The notes under the pieces are model-generated. The model was given only the letters and a program-made list of their open reading frames with translations. It was not told the DNA's origin and ran no database searches. This document shows positions 33,611 to 44,620 of a stretch of 64,000 bases of DNA, one piece after another. This DNA comes from Hyperoodon ampullatus (taxonomy: Eukaryota; Chordata; Mammalia; Artiodactyla; Ziphiidae): positions 44,300,338 to 44,364,337 of the forward strand of contig OX457061.1 in NCBI GenBank assembly GCA_949752795.1. Direction: 5' to 3'. Position 1 is the stretch's first letter. Each line of letters opens with the position of its first letter. The position numbers and the translations under genes were made by a program.

Positions 33611-33785
33611 CAGTGTTTCTCAAACTGTACCACCTTCAAAATCAGTGCTAGTTAAAAATGAGAATTTCTGGACCATACTTCAGCTGTACTGAACCACAAT
33701 CTCTATAGAGAGGTGCCAGGAATCTGCATATTTAACAAATTCCTCGAGGTAAAATAGTTTTGAAGACCTGTAATATAGCAATATG
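33611..33785 (+). mobile_element. MER5-like hAT-Charlie DNA transposon fossil
   Basis: cagtgtttctcaaactgtac, gttaaaaatgagaatttctg and ggaatctgcatatttaacaa follow the MER5-type order. Diverged. Confidence 0.5.
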
Positions 33786-34320
33786 TAGTTAAGAGAACCA
33801 CAAGTTTTCATATTTTTTCATTAATTCATCAAGTACATACTTAGTTCCTAGGTGTACAGTGGTAGGCCCTGAAGAGGCAGTGGTTAGCAAAAAGCATTTG
33901 GAGAGAGCAATAATTACAACAAGCTGGTAATGAAAAAAAAACCTCATAGTACTGTGAGATGTGTTTAAGAAAGCAGAAATCAGCATACACACATGTATTT
34001 ACATTTTTCAGTGTAAAATGCAAGTGTTTTGTGGGGTTGGGCTTCCCTGTTTGCTAACTGAGCAAAATGCACTAGCAGCAGTGTGGGGGTAAAATGATAT
34101 ACCAGCTATCCTATGACCTCAAAGCTTTCTATCCACCTCACTCTTTGTCCAGAACCCATAAGAATTTCCTATCCTCCCTCTCTACAGATCTCCCCCTATT
34201 TCTCCCTCCTCCCCCAAACTCAGACCTATAACCCCCAAACCTGTAATTGTGAAGGAAATAAACATTTGGTCACCAAAACCTCACACTTTTCAAAATCTCA
34301 TTCTCCCCACTTCCCCTTTT

Positions 34321-34431
34321 GTTTTTTTTTTTTTTAATTTGGCCACAGCACACGGCTTGCGGGATCTTAGCTCCTGGACCAGGGATCAAACCTACGCAGA
34401 GTCCTAACCATTGGACTGCCAGGGAATTCCC
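34321..34431 (-). mobile_element. CHR-type SINE, old short form
   Basis: Poly(T), ttggccacagcacacggctt, gggatcttagctcctggacc, ending ggactgccagggaattcc. Confidence 0.85.
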
Positions 34432-35007
34432 CATTTTCCCCTTTTGGACATCTTATTCCCTTTGCCCCTTTTTTCCCTGAAGTCTTTCTACCATTAAGGA
34501 CAGGCTTCATTGGAAAGGAAGGGCCACCTTGTTCACCTAGTATGAAGGAAGTCTATGGAGTATCAAGGGAAAGCATATGATATCTGCGTATCAGACCAAA
34601 CGTGGGAGAAGTGATTTTGATAGTAATGAGACAGATTTGGCAGAAACAGTGTAGAAAGTGCCAGCTATGTCCCTCAGAGATGGCGCTAGGGTTCAGCCTG
34701 GGGCAGGGCAAGTGAGAGCAGAAATTCCAGGGAGGTTGAATAAGAAGCCAAAAACAGAAGCAAGGCTCAAGACACCTATTTGGAACACTGCAAAGTGTCC
34801 CTATGACCACATAAGCTAGTAAAGCACAGCAGAATTGAGACATACCACGTTTGGGCACAGAGAGAACCTGACACTCTTGTTCTCTCCTCAGAATTCCTTT
34901 TGATTCCTATATGGCATAAGAGGAACATTAGTTAAGTGCTAAGGGGCTTGCCATGGGGCCACTGTGATGAAGGGGATGGTTACTGCATAACAGGAGCTAT
35001 AAGGTAG
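34432..35007. other. Intergenic, no gene recognised
   Basis: Unique-looking sequence between a SINE and the 66-bp tandem duplication. Small ORFs (34553-34858 minus, 34980-35171 minus) have no recognisable domain; the latter merely translates the duplication. Confidence 0.5.
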
Positions 35008-35139
35008 ACAGCCCACCCAGAGACCGGATGGAGACAGCAGAATTTCAAAGCGTTGTCAGTACCAGTGAAAGCCACAGCCCACCCAGAGACTGGATGGAGA
35101 CAGCAGAATTTCAAAGCGTTGTCAGTACCAGTGAAAGCC
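35008..35139. repeat. 66-bp tandem duplication (two copies)
   Basis: Copy 1 at 35008-35073 and copy 2 at 35074-35139 start acagcccacccagagac and end accagtgaaagcc. By eye the copies differ at one position (accgg against actgg). The unit does not match the SINEs here. Confidence 0.95.
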
Positions 35140-35286
35140 AAAGTGAGATCAAGTTGGTCAAGGAAGACCACTGGGCTGAGTGCTGAGAAACCAGACCACC
35201 AGTTACACTAGCTTTGGTCATTCAGTGGTAACTAGGGAGAGTAGGTGCCAAAATTCAGACACCAGACAGACTACACCTCAGAGGTC

Positions 35287-35382
35287 AGTTTACTAACAAA
35301 GGCCCTTTCCTTCCATTATCAGAACACCTAAACCCTTTGCACCCAGACCTTGGAAAGTCTTGGAAAGGTGGAAATGAAAGCT
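35287..35382 (+). repeat. Inverted repeat, left arm (96 bp)
   Basis: Starts agtttactaacaaaggccc and ends tggaaatgaaagct. Its reverse complement is at 37779-37874 with a single difference seen (aacaccta against aacaacta). Not a SINE or L1 sequence that I recognise. Confidence 0.95.
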
Positions 35383-35605
35383 TTTAGCAAAAACAAACAG
35401 CCCTAATAATAGGTCTGACCTTTTAAGTTAACTGAAGAGTTATCTAACTTGAATTAGATCATTTTAAACTGGAAGAGATCAACTTACTTTTACTTGGCAA
35501 GTTTATGTGTTTTTTCTAACCTCAATGGAAAATGGAAACTTAATGAGAAGGAGGGTATAAGGGTATTTGGGACCTCTAGAAGTCCCCATTTTAAAAGCAG
35601 GAGAG

Positions 35606-35924
35606 GGGCTTCCCTGATGGTGCAGTGGTTAAGAATCCGCCTGCCAATGCAGGGGACACGGGTTCAAGCCCTGGTCAGGGAAGATACCACATGCCGCAGA
35701 GCAACTAAGCCAGCGCACCACAACTACTGAGCATGCGCTCTAGAGCCCCTGAGCCACAACTACTGAGCCTGCAAGCCACAACTACTGAAGCCCGTGTGCC
35801 TAGAGCCCATGCTCTGCAACAAGAGAAGCCACCACAATGAAGAGTAGCCCCCGCTCGCCACTAGAGAAAAACCCACACTCAGCAAAGAAGACCCAACGCA
35901 GCCAAAAATAAAAAATAAATAAAT
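35606..35924 (+). mobile_element. CHR SINE, long form
   Basis: gggcttccctgatggtgcag to gccaaaaataaaaaataaat, flanked by caggagag at 35598-35605 and 35925-35932. Lies in the spacer of the 96-bp inverted repeat. Confidence 0.92.
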
Positions 35925-36922
35925 CAGGAGAGGTAAGGCTAATACTACCAAACTATATGTTCCAGGTGGAGGTGGCCCCAGTTGGGTTGGGGCCTTCATT
36001 TTGGTAAATCACGTGGCCTTTTTTATCTAGATCATTTATTCATACCTGTGTTTCAAACTGGCACCAATTCTATGTACGGTCCAGACTCCAGAATTCTGTG
36101 GGATCAGGCTGACACTAATCTCCAGCTGAGATCAAATCATGACTTGACTGATTACCTGCCCTATCCTGCTTCCCTCACTCCCTTTCACCTGAGAGCATTT
36201 CCCCAGCAAATCATTTGCACAAGAATCCCTGGGCTGGGCTCTGCTTCTAGGCACTTGATCTGAGACAGCTGAGCTGGAGCTAGAGCAGAAATTTATTTCA
36301 CCTAGACACCCTTGACAGAGTTTGATGCAGTAAATAATGATACATTGAATTATCTCCTTCTGAGGAAGGAGTGCGAATTTTTTTACTTTATGAGGCACAG
36401 CTGCACTCTGTTAGGCAGGAGTATTTTTGAAAGTATATATATGGGAATAAAATTGTTTGGATGCCGAACAGCCATAGGGGTGAATTTTGTTAAACAACAC
36501 AGCATCAGTTTTTCCTTTCTAATAGAACCCAGTTTTCCTTTCAGAATTTTTCTCTCCCGGTTGTATGTAGACTTGATGAGATAGAAATCTTGGTCATTAG
36601 AGACTCCTTATCACCCAAAAGAGTGAGCATTTGACCCAGCCTTGCCCAACCAGACACTTTGTCCTGGGACTTTGAACCCTGAACAAAATAACGGAAGCAA
36701 GTTAAAATTATCATAGTTTTTTCAGCAGCACCAGTAGAAGAGAACTTTGGGTAGTTTCTGCTCTCAATACTCTAGAACTGCCTGATTTCTGTTTACACGT
36801 TTCATTCCCCAGCCTTCCCTTCCATCCTGAGAGCTTTTTCATAACTTTTTAAAAAATTCCTTTTCCTTAATTAGCTAGCTATTTGCTATTATATGCAGCC
36901 CATCAAATGAAGAGGCTTTTCT

Positions 36923-37330
36923 ATTTATTTATTTATATTGAGGTATAGTTGATGTACAATATTATATAAATGGCAGGTGTACAACATAGTCACAATTTTT
37001 AAAGGTTATACTTCATTTATAGTTATTATAATATTTTTGCTACATTCCCTGTGTGTACTATATATCCTTGTAGCTTATTTATCTTACACGTAGTAGTTTG
37101 TACCTCTTAATCCCCTACCCCAATCTTGCCCCTCCCCCCTTCCCTTTTCCCACTGGTCACCACTAGTTTGTTCTCTGTATCTGGTAAGTCTGCTTCTGTT
37201 TTGTTATATTCACTAGTTTGTTGTATTTTTTTAGATTCCACATGAGTGATATCATACAGTATTTGTCTTTCGCTGTCCAGCTTACTTCACTAAGCATAGT
37301 ACCCTCCAAGTCCTTCCACGCTGTTGCAAG
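36923..37330 (-). mobile_element. L1 3' fragment with target-site duplication
   Basis: Reverse-strand L1 text (attgaggtatagttgatgta, agattccacatgagtgatat, cataccgtcc-like agcatagtaccctccaagtc). The flanks share aagaggcttttct at 36910-36922 and 37331-37343, so this is an independent 5'-truncated insertion. Confidence 0.8.
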
Positions 37331-37778
37331 AAGAGGCTTTTCTTGTACAGGCAGCATGGCTAATTTCAGGGAGGAGAGCCACAAAGTATGGGTGAGAGCT
37401 TCCTGCATCCCAAGCGGCATGGGTGGAGCTGGCCAGAGAGGATCCATCACAGGACAGTGCACATCTCTCTCCTGTCTCTTATTTCCCTATAGTCAGAGTT
37501 TTCCCCGCTGGGAGTTAACTCCTCCATCATCCCAGATTGCATCACCCAGCCCGTTTGGTGGCTGTTAGAGAAGTCAGATTCCTTGCCTGTGAGGTGTGGC
37601 ATTTTATCGCAGTCTGAAAATGGAAGAAAAAGCCAGAAAATCGGGGAACATTGCTAGTTGCTCTGGATGTTCAGTGGCAGCCTTGAGATAGGGCCTGGCG
37701 CTCTCCTATAAAATGACTGATTTATGCCCCAGATGGCATAGCTGTGAAGGCCCAACTGACATTGGTTGCAGCAGTGGC

Positions 37779-37874
37779 AGCTTTCATTTCCACCTTTCCA
37801 AGACTTTCCAAGGTCTGGGTGCAAAGGGTTTAGTTGTTCTGATAATGGAAGGAAAGGGCCTTTGTTAGTAAACT
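37779..37874 (-). repeat. Inverted repeat, right arm (96 bp)
   Basis: agctttcatttccaccttt to ggcctttgttagtaaact, the reverse complement of 35287-35382. The arms are separated by 2,396 bp that include one SINE and one L1 fragment. Confidence 0.95.
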
Positions 37875-38040
37875 CCCTTATCCTTTGTTCACTTGAATGT
37901 TCTCTTTATAGTGTTTGACCAGAGGGAAACTGTGAGTTCTAGAAGGTCTTTGCTGAAGAATTTTTTCCCTTATTGTTTATACATTGTCAGTATTTTATGT
38001 TGAATAGGTGAAGAACATTAAAATCCTAAAACAGCTTAAA

Positions 38041-38062
38041 AAAGAGAGAGAGAGAGAGGAGG
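38041..38062. repeat. (AG)n microsatellite
   Basis: aaagagagagagagagagag run, about 20 bases. Confidence 0.85.
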
Positions 38063-38609
38063 ATTTCCTTTCTTTTCTCCCTCCACAGACTGCTCTGAGC
38101 CACAGTTTCTTCACATAGTTTGTCCAGGGTAGTGCAGGCTGTGCCAATGCTTCTACACAGTGATTAGCTGTGTCTCTTCCAGGCTCACCATGAAGCAGTA
38201 GCCAGCACACATACTATGTCCCCCTGTGTTACTTGCCAACCGAACTTCCTCTTTTCCTCTCCCTCACTGTCGATGCCCTCAGATTGCACCTCATAGATAA
38301 AACATCAGCACTTAATCCCTGCCTCAGGTTCTGTCATGATAAATATTCCTTTGTATCTGTTTATTTTTGCACTTTTTAAAAGTAGGTTTTTTACATATGT
38401 TACTGTGAATCCCCACTCCACCCACACCTTTTTTTTTCACTACTAAGTGATCTACTGCCAACTGGCACCAATTCTGCAAATCAAAGTGTGCATTGCAAAC
38501 ATGATCATGTGATCCTCTTTACTAGAAGGTACACCAGGCAATCTGTCTACTTCTGTTCCCCAGAACCTCTCCCACATTTGCGTTTTTTTGGTTCGTGTGT
38601 TGTTTTCTT

Positions 38610-39300
38610 CCAGTTTTATTGAGATATAATTGACATACAGCACTGTATAAGTTTAAGTGTACAGCATAATGATTTTTTTTTTTTGGCTACTTTTGTTTGT
38701 TTGTTTTTTGGTCTTCATTGCTGTGCACAGGTTTTCTCTAGTTGTGGCAAGCGGGGGTTCTTCATTGCAATGCACGGACTTCTCATTGTGGTGGCTTCTC
38801 TTGTGGAGCATGGGCTCTAGGTGCACGGGCTTCAGTAGTTGTGGCACGCAGGCTCAGTAGTTGTGGCGCACGGGCTTAGTTGCTCCACAGCCTGTGGGAT
38901 CTTCCTGAACCAGGGATGGAACCCATGTCCCCTGCATTGACAGGTGGATTCTTAACCACTGCACCACCAGGGAAGTCCCCAGCATAATGATTTGATTTAC
39001 ATACATCAATTTTATTATGAAGTCATTATCATAATAAGTTCAGTGAACATCCATAATCTCATATAGGTACAAAGTTAAAGAAATAGGAAAAAAATTTATT
39101 TCTCTTGTGATGAGAACTGTTAGGATTTACTCTCTTAACAACTTGCATATATAACATCTGGCAGTGTTATTTATATTTATCATGTGGTACATTATATCCC
39201 TAGTACTTATTTCTCTTATAACTGGAAGTTTGTATCTTTTGACTGCCTTCATCCAATTCCCCTTCCCCTGCCCTGCTTCCACATATTTAAATATCAGTTA
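38610..39300 (-). mobile_element. L1 fragment split by a SINE
   Basis: ccagttttattgagatataa to tacagcataatgatt, then after the SINE (38675-38979) aagtcattatcataataagt, tctcttgtgatgagaactgt, ttataactggaagtttgtat and tccaattcccc. This is the reverse of L1 text also found at 9090-9250. Confidence 0.65.
38675..38979 (-). mobile_element. CHR SINE, long form
   Basis: Poly(T), ggctactttt, then the reversed SINE body to ccaccagggaagtccc. The target-site duplication cagcataatgatt lies at 38662-38674 and 38980-38992. Confidence 0.92.
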
Positions 39301-40053
39301 TGGAAATTTCTTTAGCTTGTCTTTGGGCAGTGCAACAACCCCTTGCTTGATGATTTCCAGAACCCATTCCACTGACAGCTCAGCTCCAGCTTGTAGCACC
39401 CTTGAGCTAAAGAAGGTGATTACCAGATCAATATTTTGTGTTATATCCTGAAATGAAGGGTGAGTTCAAAATTGTTCAAAGAGATCTCATGTGCAAAGCA
39501 GTGCATACACCAAGTTTGGATGGTGGTGAAGAGAATTTGGCAGGCAGGAACTGATGATCTCTAATATCATTCAAATCACTTCTTCAATGACATTTAAGTC
39601 TTGTTTCTAATTCTGCTAAAGGAACATCCCTGGAACTCACCAAACCTCTCAAGGACTGTCTGGCTTGTTCCAAAACTTTGTTGTATTTTTTAGACAGCAA
39701 GGAAAACAAATAGATTATCAGTTTACTGTAAAAGGATAAAACTCAGGAACAGCCAGATGAAAGACACACATAGGGCAAGGTATGTGGGAAGGGGCATGGA
39801 GCATCCATGCTCTCCCAGCATGTTACTCTCCCCGAATATCACCAATCTGGAAGCTCTGTACTGTTTTTTAATAATACTTAGTTCTTCCTCCAAAGTAGGA
39901 AATGTTAATATTAGTATTTCACTAGTTAAAAGCAAACTATGGTTCAAAAAAATTCTAATTGGTTTTGAACTGTAGTGAGAATGTTAATGATATATAATGG
40001 AAATGATATATTTATTCCATTATAGCTGCATATTTTTAAATAGAAATTGAAGT

Positions 40054-40268
40054 TGTTTTTTTTGTTTGTTTGTTTTGCGTTACGCGGGCCTCTCACTGTT
40101 GTGGCCTCTCCCGCTGCGGAGCACAGGCTCCGGACGAGCAGGCTCGGCGGCCATGGCTCACGGGCCCAGCCGCTCCGCGGCATGTGGGATCTTCCCAGAC
40201 CAGGGCACAAACCCGTGTCCCCTGCATCAGCAGGAGGACTCTCAACCACTGCGCCACCAGGGAAGCCC
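40054..40268 (-). mobile_element. CHR SINE, young ~205-bp form
   Basis: T-rich end, gcgttacgcgggcctctcac to cgccaccagggaagccc. The target-site duplication gaaattgaagt lies at 40043-40053 and 40269-40279. Confidence 0.94.
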
Positions 40269-40653
40269 GAAATTGAAGTATTTAAGAGTCAGAGTTTTCA
40301 CTAAAAAGAGTCCATTCTGTCCCTAAGCAAAGCCTGTAGATGGGACATTTTACATACAATAAGAAGAGAGGTGGAAGAAAAAGAGCCTTCAATGGTACTA
40401 AAAAAAAACTAGGATAATATAATATAATGTCCTAGAAGCCAAGAGTGAATTTAAGGAAGTGATCAATTTTAAATGCTATACATGGATAAATCAAGGAGAA
40501 AATGAACAGAAAAATTACATAGTAGTGAACCATATCTCTTTTATGTTAAGCATTCTTGGGGCTTTAGTATATTGGTCACTTTGGGAGAGTCAGGAGAAAT
40601 GAAAATAACAGACATCCTACCTTCACAAAATCCATTTTACTTCTTTGATTTCC

Positions 40654-40707
40654 TCCTTCTGCATATATCAGAAACTACTGTCCTTCTGCATATATCAGAA
40701 ACTACTG
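40654..40707. repeat. 27-bp perfect tandem duplication
   Basis: Two identical 27-base copies (40654-40680, 40681-40707), each starting tccttctgcatatatcag and ending aactactg. Confidence 0.97.
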
Positions 40708-41519
40708 CTCTCTAGCAATGTCTATTGTCCATCCATTGCTCTAGCCAACTTTTGCAAATTTTGCTCAAGAATACATTTTAACCCACTTTCTTTAAGTATC
40801 TGCCGTAGCGGATCATGACAGAAAATAGCAGATGTAGCAATGATTGTTGCCAATGCTTGACATTTAATTTAGCTATTCAGAATGATGGCTCTCTTGATAA
40901 CTGGAATAATCTAACTTGATTACTGTTTGGGGGGTAGAAAATGATAGGGACACAACATCATTGATCATGCCTCCCTCCCTTGATCTCTTCAAAAGCCTAT
41001 GCCTATGTGATAGAGCTTCTGGCAAAGGTTTTCAAAAGAAACATACTCAGTTGGCATGTTTCCTTGGCCCTTTGTCCCCTTTACTTTCCTCCTTCTTTTT
41101 GTGGACACAATGCCTTGTAAGGGTAGAGCCATCTTACAACCATAAAGCCACATACTAGTGATAGTGAGACAGGAAGGAAGCGAGGAGCCTGGCTCCTTGC
41201 TGGCATTCTCAGAGTTGCACCAGCCCTGGAGTGCCTACCTCTGGACTTCTTATTATATGAGAATAACAATCCCCTTTTTGTTTAGTCACTAGAATCTGGT
41301 TTTCTGTTGCTTGAAGCATAATTCTACCCAGACATTTGATTGTCTGCCTTCCCCACTAGATCATAAGATGTCAGATAGCATGTCTGTATTTGCTACCTAA
41401 GATAGGAAGCTTTCATAGCAAATAATAGAAAACCCAACTCAAAACTGCTTTAACTATAAGGAAGTTTATTAACTCAGATAACTGGAATCCAAAAGTAAGA
41501 CAAACTTCAGAGTTGACGT

Positions 41520-41731
41520 GGGCCTCCCTGGTGGCGCAGTGGTTGAGAGTCCGCCTGCCGATGCAGGGGACACGGGTTCGTGCCCCGGTCCGGGAAGATC
41601 CCACATGCCCTGGAGTGGCTAGGCCCGTGAGCCATGGCCGCTGAGCCTGCGCATCCGGAGCCTGTGCTCCACAACGGGAGAGGCCACAACAGTGAGAGGC
41701 CCGCGTACCACAAAAAAAAAAAAAAAAAAAA
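41520..41731 (+). mobile_element. CHR SINE, young ~205-bp form
   Basis: gggcctccctggtggcgcag to gaggcccgcgtaccac plus about 20 A. Low divergence from the other young copies. Confidence 0.93.
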
Positions 41732-42017
41732 GGACTGTAGCAATTTCAAGCCTCATATCCAAGAATAACCATGTCCAGAAGGAGCATGAATCACTCCTGG
41801 AAGTTCTCCTGGAAAAGCTTTTCTGGAAGCATCCTGCAAACCTATCCTTGCAACTCATTGAGGTGAACTGGGGAACGTGCATGATCCTAATCCAATCCCT
41901 GGCAAGAGGGTAATATTACCCTTAGACCAGTCCAGGCCACCTCTGGAGCTGAGGATGCTGTGCTATACCAACTATGGGTAAGAGAGAGATTCCTGAACAA
42001 CATCAGAATTCTGCTGG

Positions 42018-42204
42018 ACAGGGAGATCAGCTCGGTGCTTTGTGACCACCTAGAGGGGTAGGATACGGAGCGTGGGAGGGAGACTCAAGAGGGAGGAGAT
42101 ATGGGAACATATGTATATGTATAGCTGATTCACTTTGTTATAAAGTAGAAACTAACACACCATTGTAAAGCAATTATACTCCAATAAAGATGTTAAAAAA
42201 AAAA
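42018..42204 (+). mobile_element. 5'-truncated L1, relatively young
   Basis: L1 3' UTR text (gactcaagagggaggagata, tgtatatgtatagctgattc, caattatactccaataaaga) ending in poly(A). Perfect 13-bp target-site duplication agaattctgctgg at 42005-42017 and 42205-42217. Confidence 0.9.
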
Positions 42205-42539
42205 AGAATTCTGCTGGGAAGGAAGAAAGAGGGAAAGGATGTTGAGTAGGTAAAGAACTCACTTTTTCTATTCCTAGCATCTTGCAAACATACTTTAAAA
42301 AAAAAACTCCTCCTATACACAAAAAGTTTATGCTTTATCTTAACAAGTTCCTTGAGAGAAGGAAGCATGTTTTACTTTTGTTTATACTGCTCTTATGTCT
42401 CACTCAATAGCCTGAACATAGTAGAATTTTGATTTTTTTTTGTCAACAAGCCTCAGTATAAGAAAATGGTCTAAATTATTTAACCTCTTGGATTCTTTCA
42501 TAGATTGCTAAATTTTCTTGCTCATCAATCAACTTCTTT

Positions 42540-42653
42540 TTTTCCTTTGGCCACATGGCTTGCGGTATGTTAGCTCCGGACCAGGGATTGAACCTGGGGC
42601 CGTGGCAGTGAAAGCACCAAGTCCTAACCACTGGACTGCCAGGGAACTCCCTA
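42540..42653 (-). mobile_element. CHR-type SINE, old short form
   Basis: T-rich start, ctttggccacatggcttgcg, ttgaacctggggccgtggca, ending ggactgccagggaactccc. The flanks share aatcaacttctttt/g. Confidence 0.88.
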
Positions 42654-42659
42654 CTAATC

Positions 42660-43480
42660 AACTTCTTTGACTCCCAAGACTTACAACTGCTGGGGTAGTC
42701 AACAGGTTGACATTTATTCAACAACCGTATTACTGTACTAGTGACTTTTTCTGGAAAAGCAAATCGTAGTGAAGCTTTTAAAGTTCCTTTTTCTTATCCA
42801 AATGAAGAAACTGCAGGGATGAAGGTGTTCTGCTTCTCTAAAGGCACAGTTGTCAGACTTCAAGTTCCAAATACTCCGCCAATTCAATAACTAGAGATGA
42901 CTACTGATGATTATTTTTAATAGGTGATTTTCAAAGATGTGAACGTTTTATATGATCCATGGAGATTTAAGTCTCTGAAGGAGAAAAAAATACATGCCTC
43001 TATACTAAAATTTCATCACGAGGCAAACTTGGATCATCACTAAACTGACTCCTAAACCTCTCTCCTTATACTACTAGAAGGTTTGTGTGCGTTTGTTTTG
43101 TTTTGCTTTTTTAAGTTTGGGGCTGTAAGGTGATACTTATATTTTATAATAATGTCTCTTCAGTTGATTAGAGCCACTGACATAGTCCCTTGCTTGACCA
43201 GGATGTTTGGCACTGGTGAGCTTGGTTCGTGGAAGGTGCCTTTGACTTGGAGTTGGAATCTCAGCCCAGACAACTGCTGTGACCAGGAAATAAGCACTGA
43301 ATCACTCAGCTTCTCTTGCACAAATGGGGATTACGATTGGTGCTTTTGACATGGCCGTAGACTAAATGGGATTCGGTATCTAAGCACAAATCCAGGCACA
43401 TAATATTAATTTAACGATTTAATACACTTGTTTCCTCATCCATTTCTCCAAACATTCCAACTAATCCTAAACCTCCAAAT
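42660..43480. other. Intergenic, no gene recognised
   Basis: Mixed unique sequence upstream of the QNG1 island. The small ORF at 43152-43349 has no recognisable domain. Confidence 0.45.
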
Positions 43481-43499
43481 GGGCCAGGATTCAGCAAAA

Positions 43500-44620
43500 T
43501 GAAGAAGTGGCCTGCCTGGGACATGGGGGTGGGGGTGGCGGGACCGCCAACCCGTGTCGTAGTCTAGGGGTGGCTCGGCCCCCCACACCGAGACCCGCGG
43601 CCAGAAAGCTCCTCGCGTTCCAGGAACCCGGATGCAGGGCGTCGCCAAGGGTATCTTGCCCAGACTTCGCCCTCTGTGGAGAGGGGAGGGGCGGGAGCCG
43701 AGTGAGGGCAACGCAGCACACCGGTTGGAATCATCGCGACTCGGGCCACGGCGGCGGACGCAGGCCCACCTGCCCGAGGGAGGGGGGAGCACGGGCAAAA
43801 CGGCCGAGCCCCACGCCTCGGAGTGGGCAACTCCCAGCAAGGGCGCGCCGGACGCTTCAAGGCGGTTTCCAGACCTTCAGAAGCGGAAGCGGGTCCCGGG
43901 AGTGCGCCCCGGCGCGAGTGGGCGGGGCCGCCCTCCCGGAAGTGCCTGCGGCCTCGGGCTGGCGCGCGGCGCGGCGCGGCGCAGCGCAACGGCATGCACA
44001 GTTCTTCAGTGTGGTACGGCTGCGGCTGTCGGGGCCGGGCCCATTCGGTTTTGCTAGCCTCTCTGAGAGGGCGGGAGCCTTTTAGAGCAGCGATCCCGCG
44101 GTGGAAAGGGAGGAGGAGTCGTAGGGGACCCTGGCCCTTGCCCCAGCTAGAGAGGGAAGAGAGTTTGGCTGGCCTGCGGGCGAAAGCGTCGGTTCCCTTT
44201 CCACAGGGGAAGGGCGGATGGACGGGCTTCTGACTCCCAGGGAGTCCGCAGAATTCATTGCGGAGAACAGTCGAGATGTGTTCATTGACGGCGGAGGCGT
44301 GCGGAGAGTGGCCGAGCTTCTGCTGGCCAAGGCCGCGGGGCCCGAGCTGCGCGTGGGGGCCTGGAAGGCCCTTCACGAGCTGAATCCCAAGGCGGCCGAC
44401 GAGGCCGCTGTTAACTGGGTGTTTGTGACAGACACGCTCAACTTCTCCTTCTGGTCGGAGAGTGACGAGCACAAATGTCTGGTGGGGTACGGGGGGAAGA
44501 CGTACAGTGGGTACTGGTCCCTGTGCGCCGCGGTCAACAGAGCCCTGGACGAAGGTTGGTGCCCCTTCTCCCGTTCAGACCCAGCAGCTTTGAGGTTTCA
44601 GTTTAGTGGGAGGGTCCCAC
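43500..44620 (+). promoter_or_regulatory. QNG1: CpG island promoter of QNG1
   Basis: CpG-dense block covering QNG1 exon 1 and about 700 bases upstream. It contains a short gcgcggcgcggcgcggcgca run near 43965-43985. No TATA box is obvious, so dispersed initiation is likely. The 302-residue antisense ORF at 43564-44472 is an artefact of the base composition. Confidence 0.8.
44218..44554 (+). CDS. QNG1: QNG1 exon 1 coding part
   Basis: Residues 1-112 plus one base. The donor is gttggt at 44555; an ORF read-through to 44652 is intron sequence. Confidence 0.95.

Noticed and set aside
35287..37874. Reading the 96-bp inverted arms as termini of a hAT or mariner transposon
   Set aside because: The outer flanks (cagaggtc and cccttatc) do not form a target-site duplication, and no transposase remnant was seen in the spacer.
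43564..44472. 302-residue minus-strand ORF antisense to QNG1 exon 1
   Set aside because: It lies in a CpG island where stop codons are rare, is rich in Arg/Pro/Gly with no domain, and its opposite strand is the conserved QNG1 exon.
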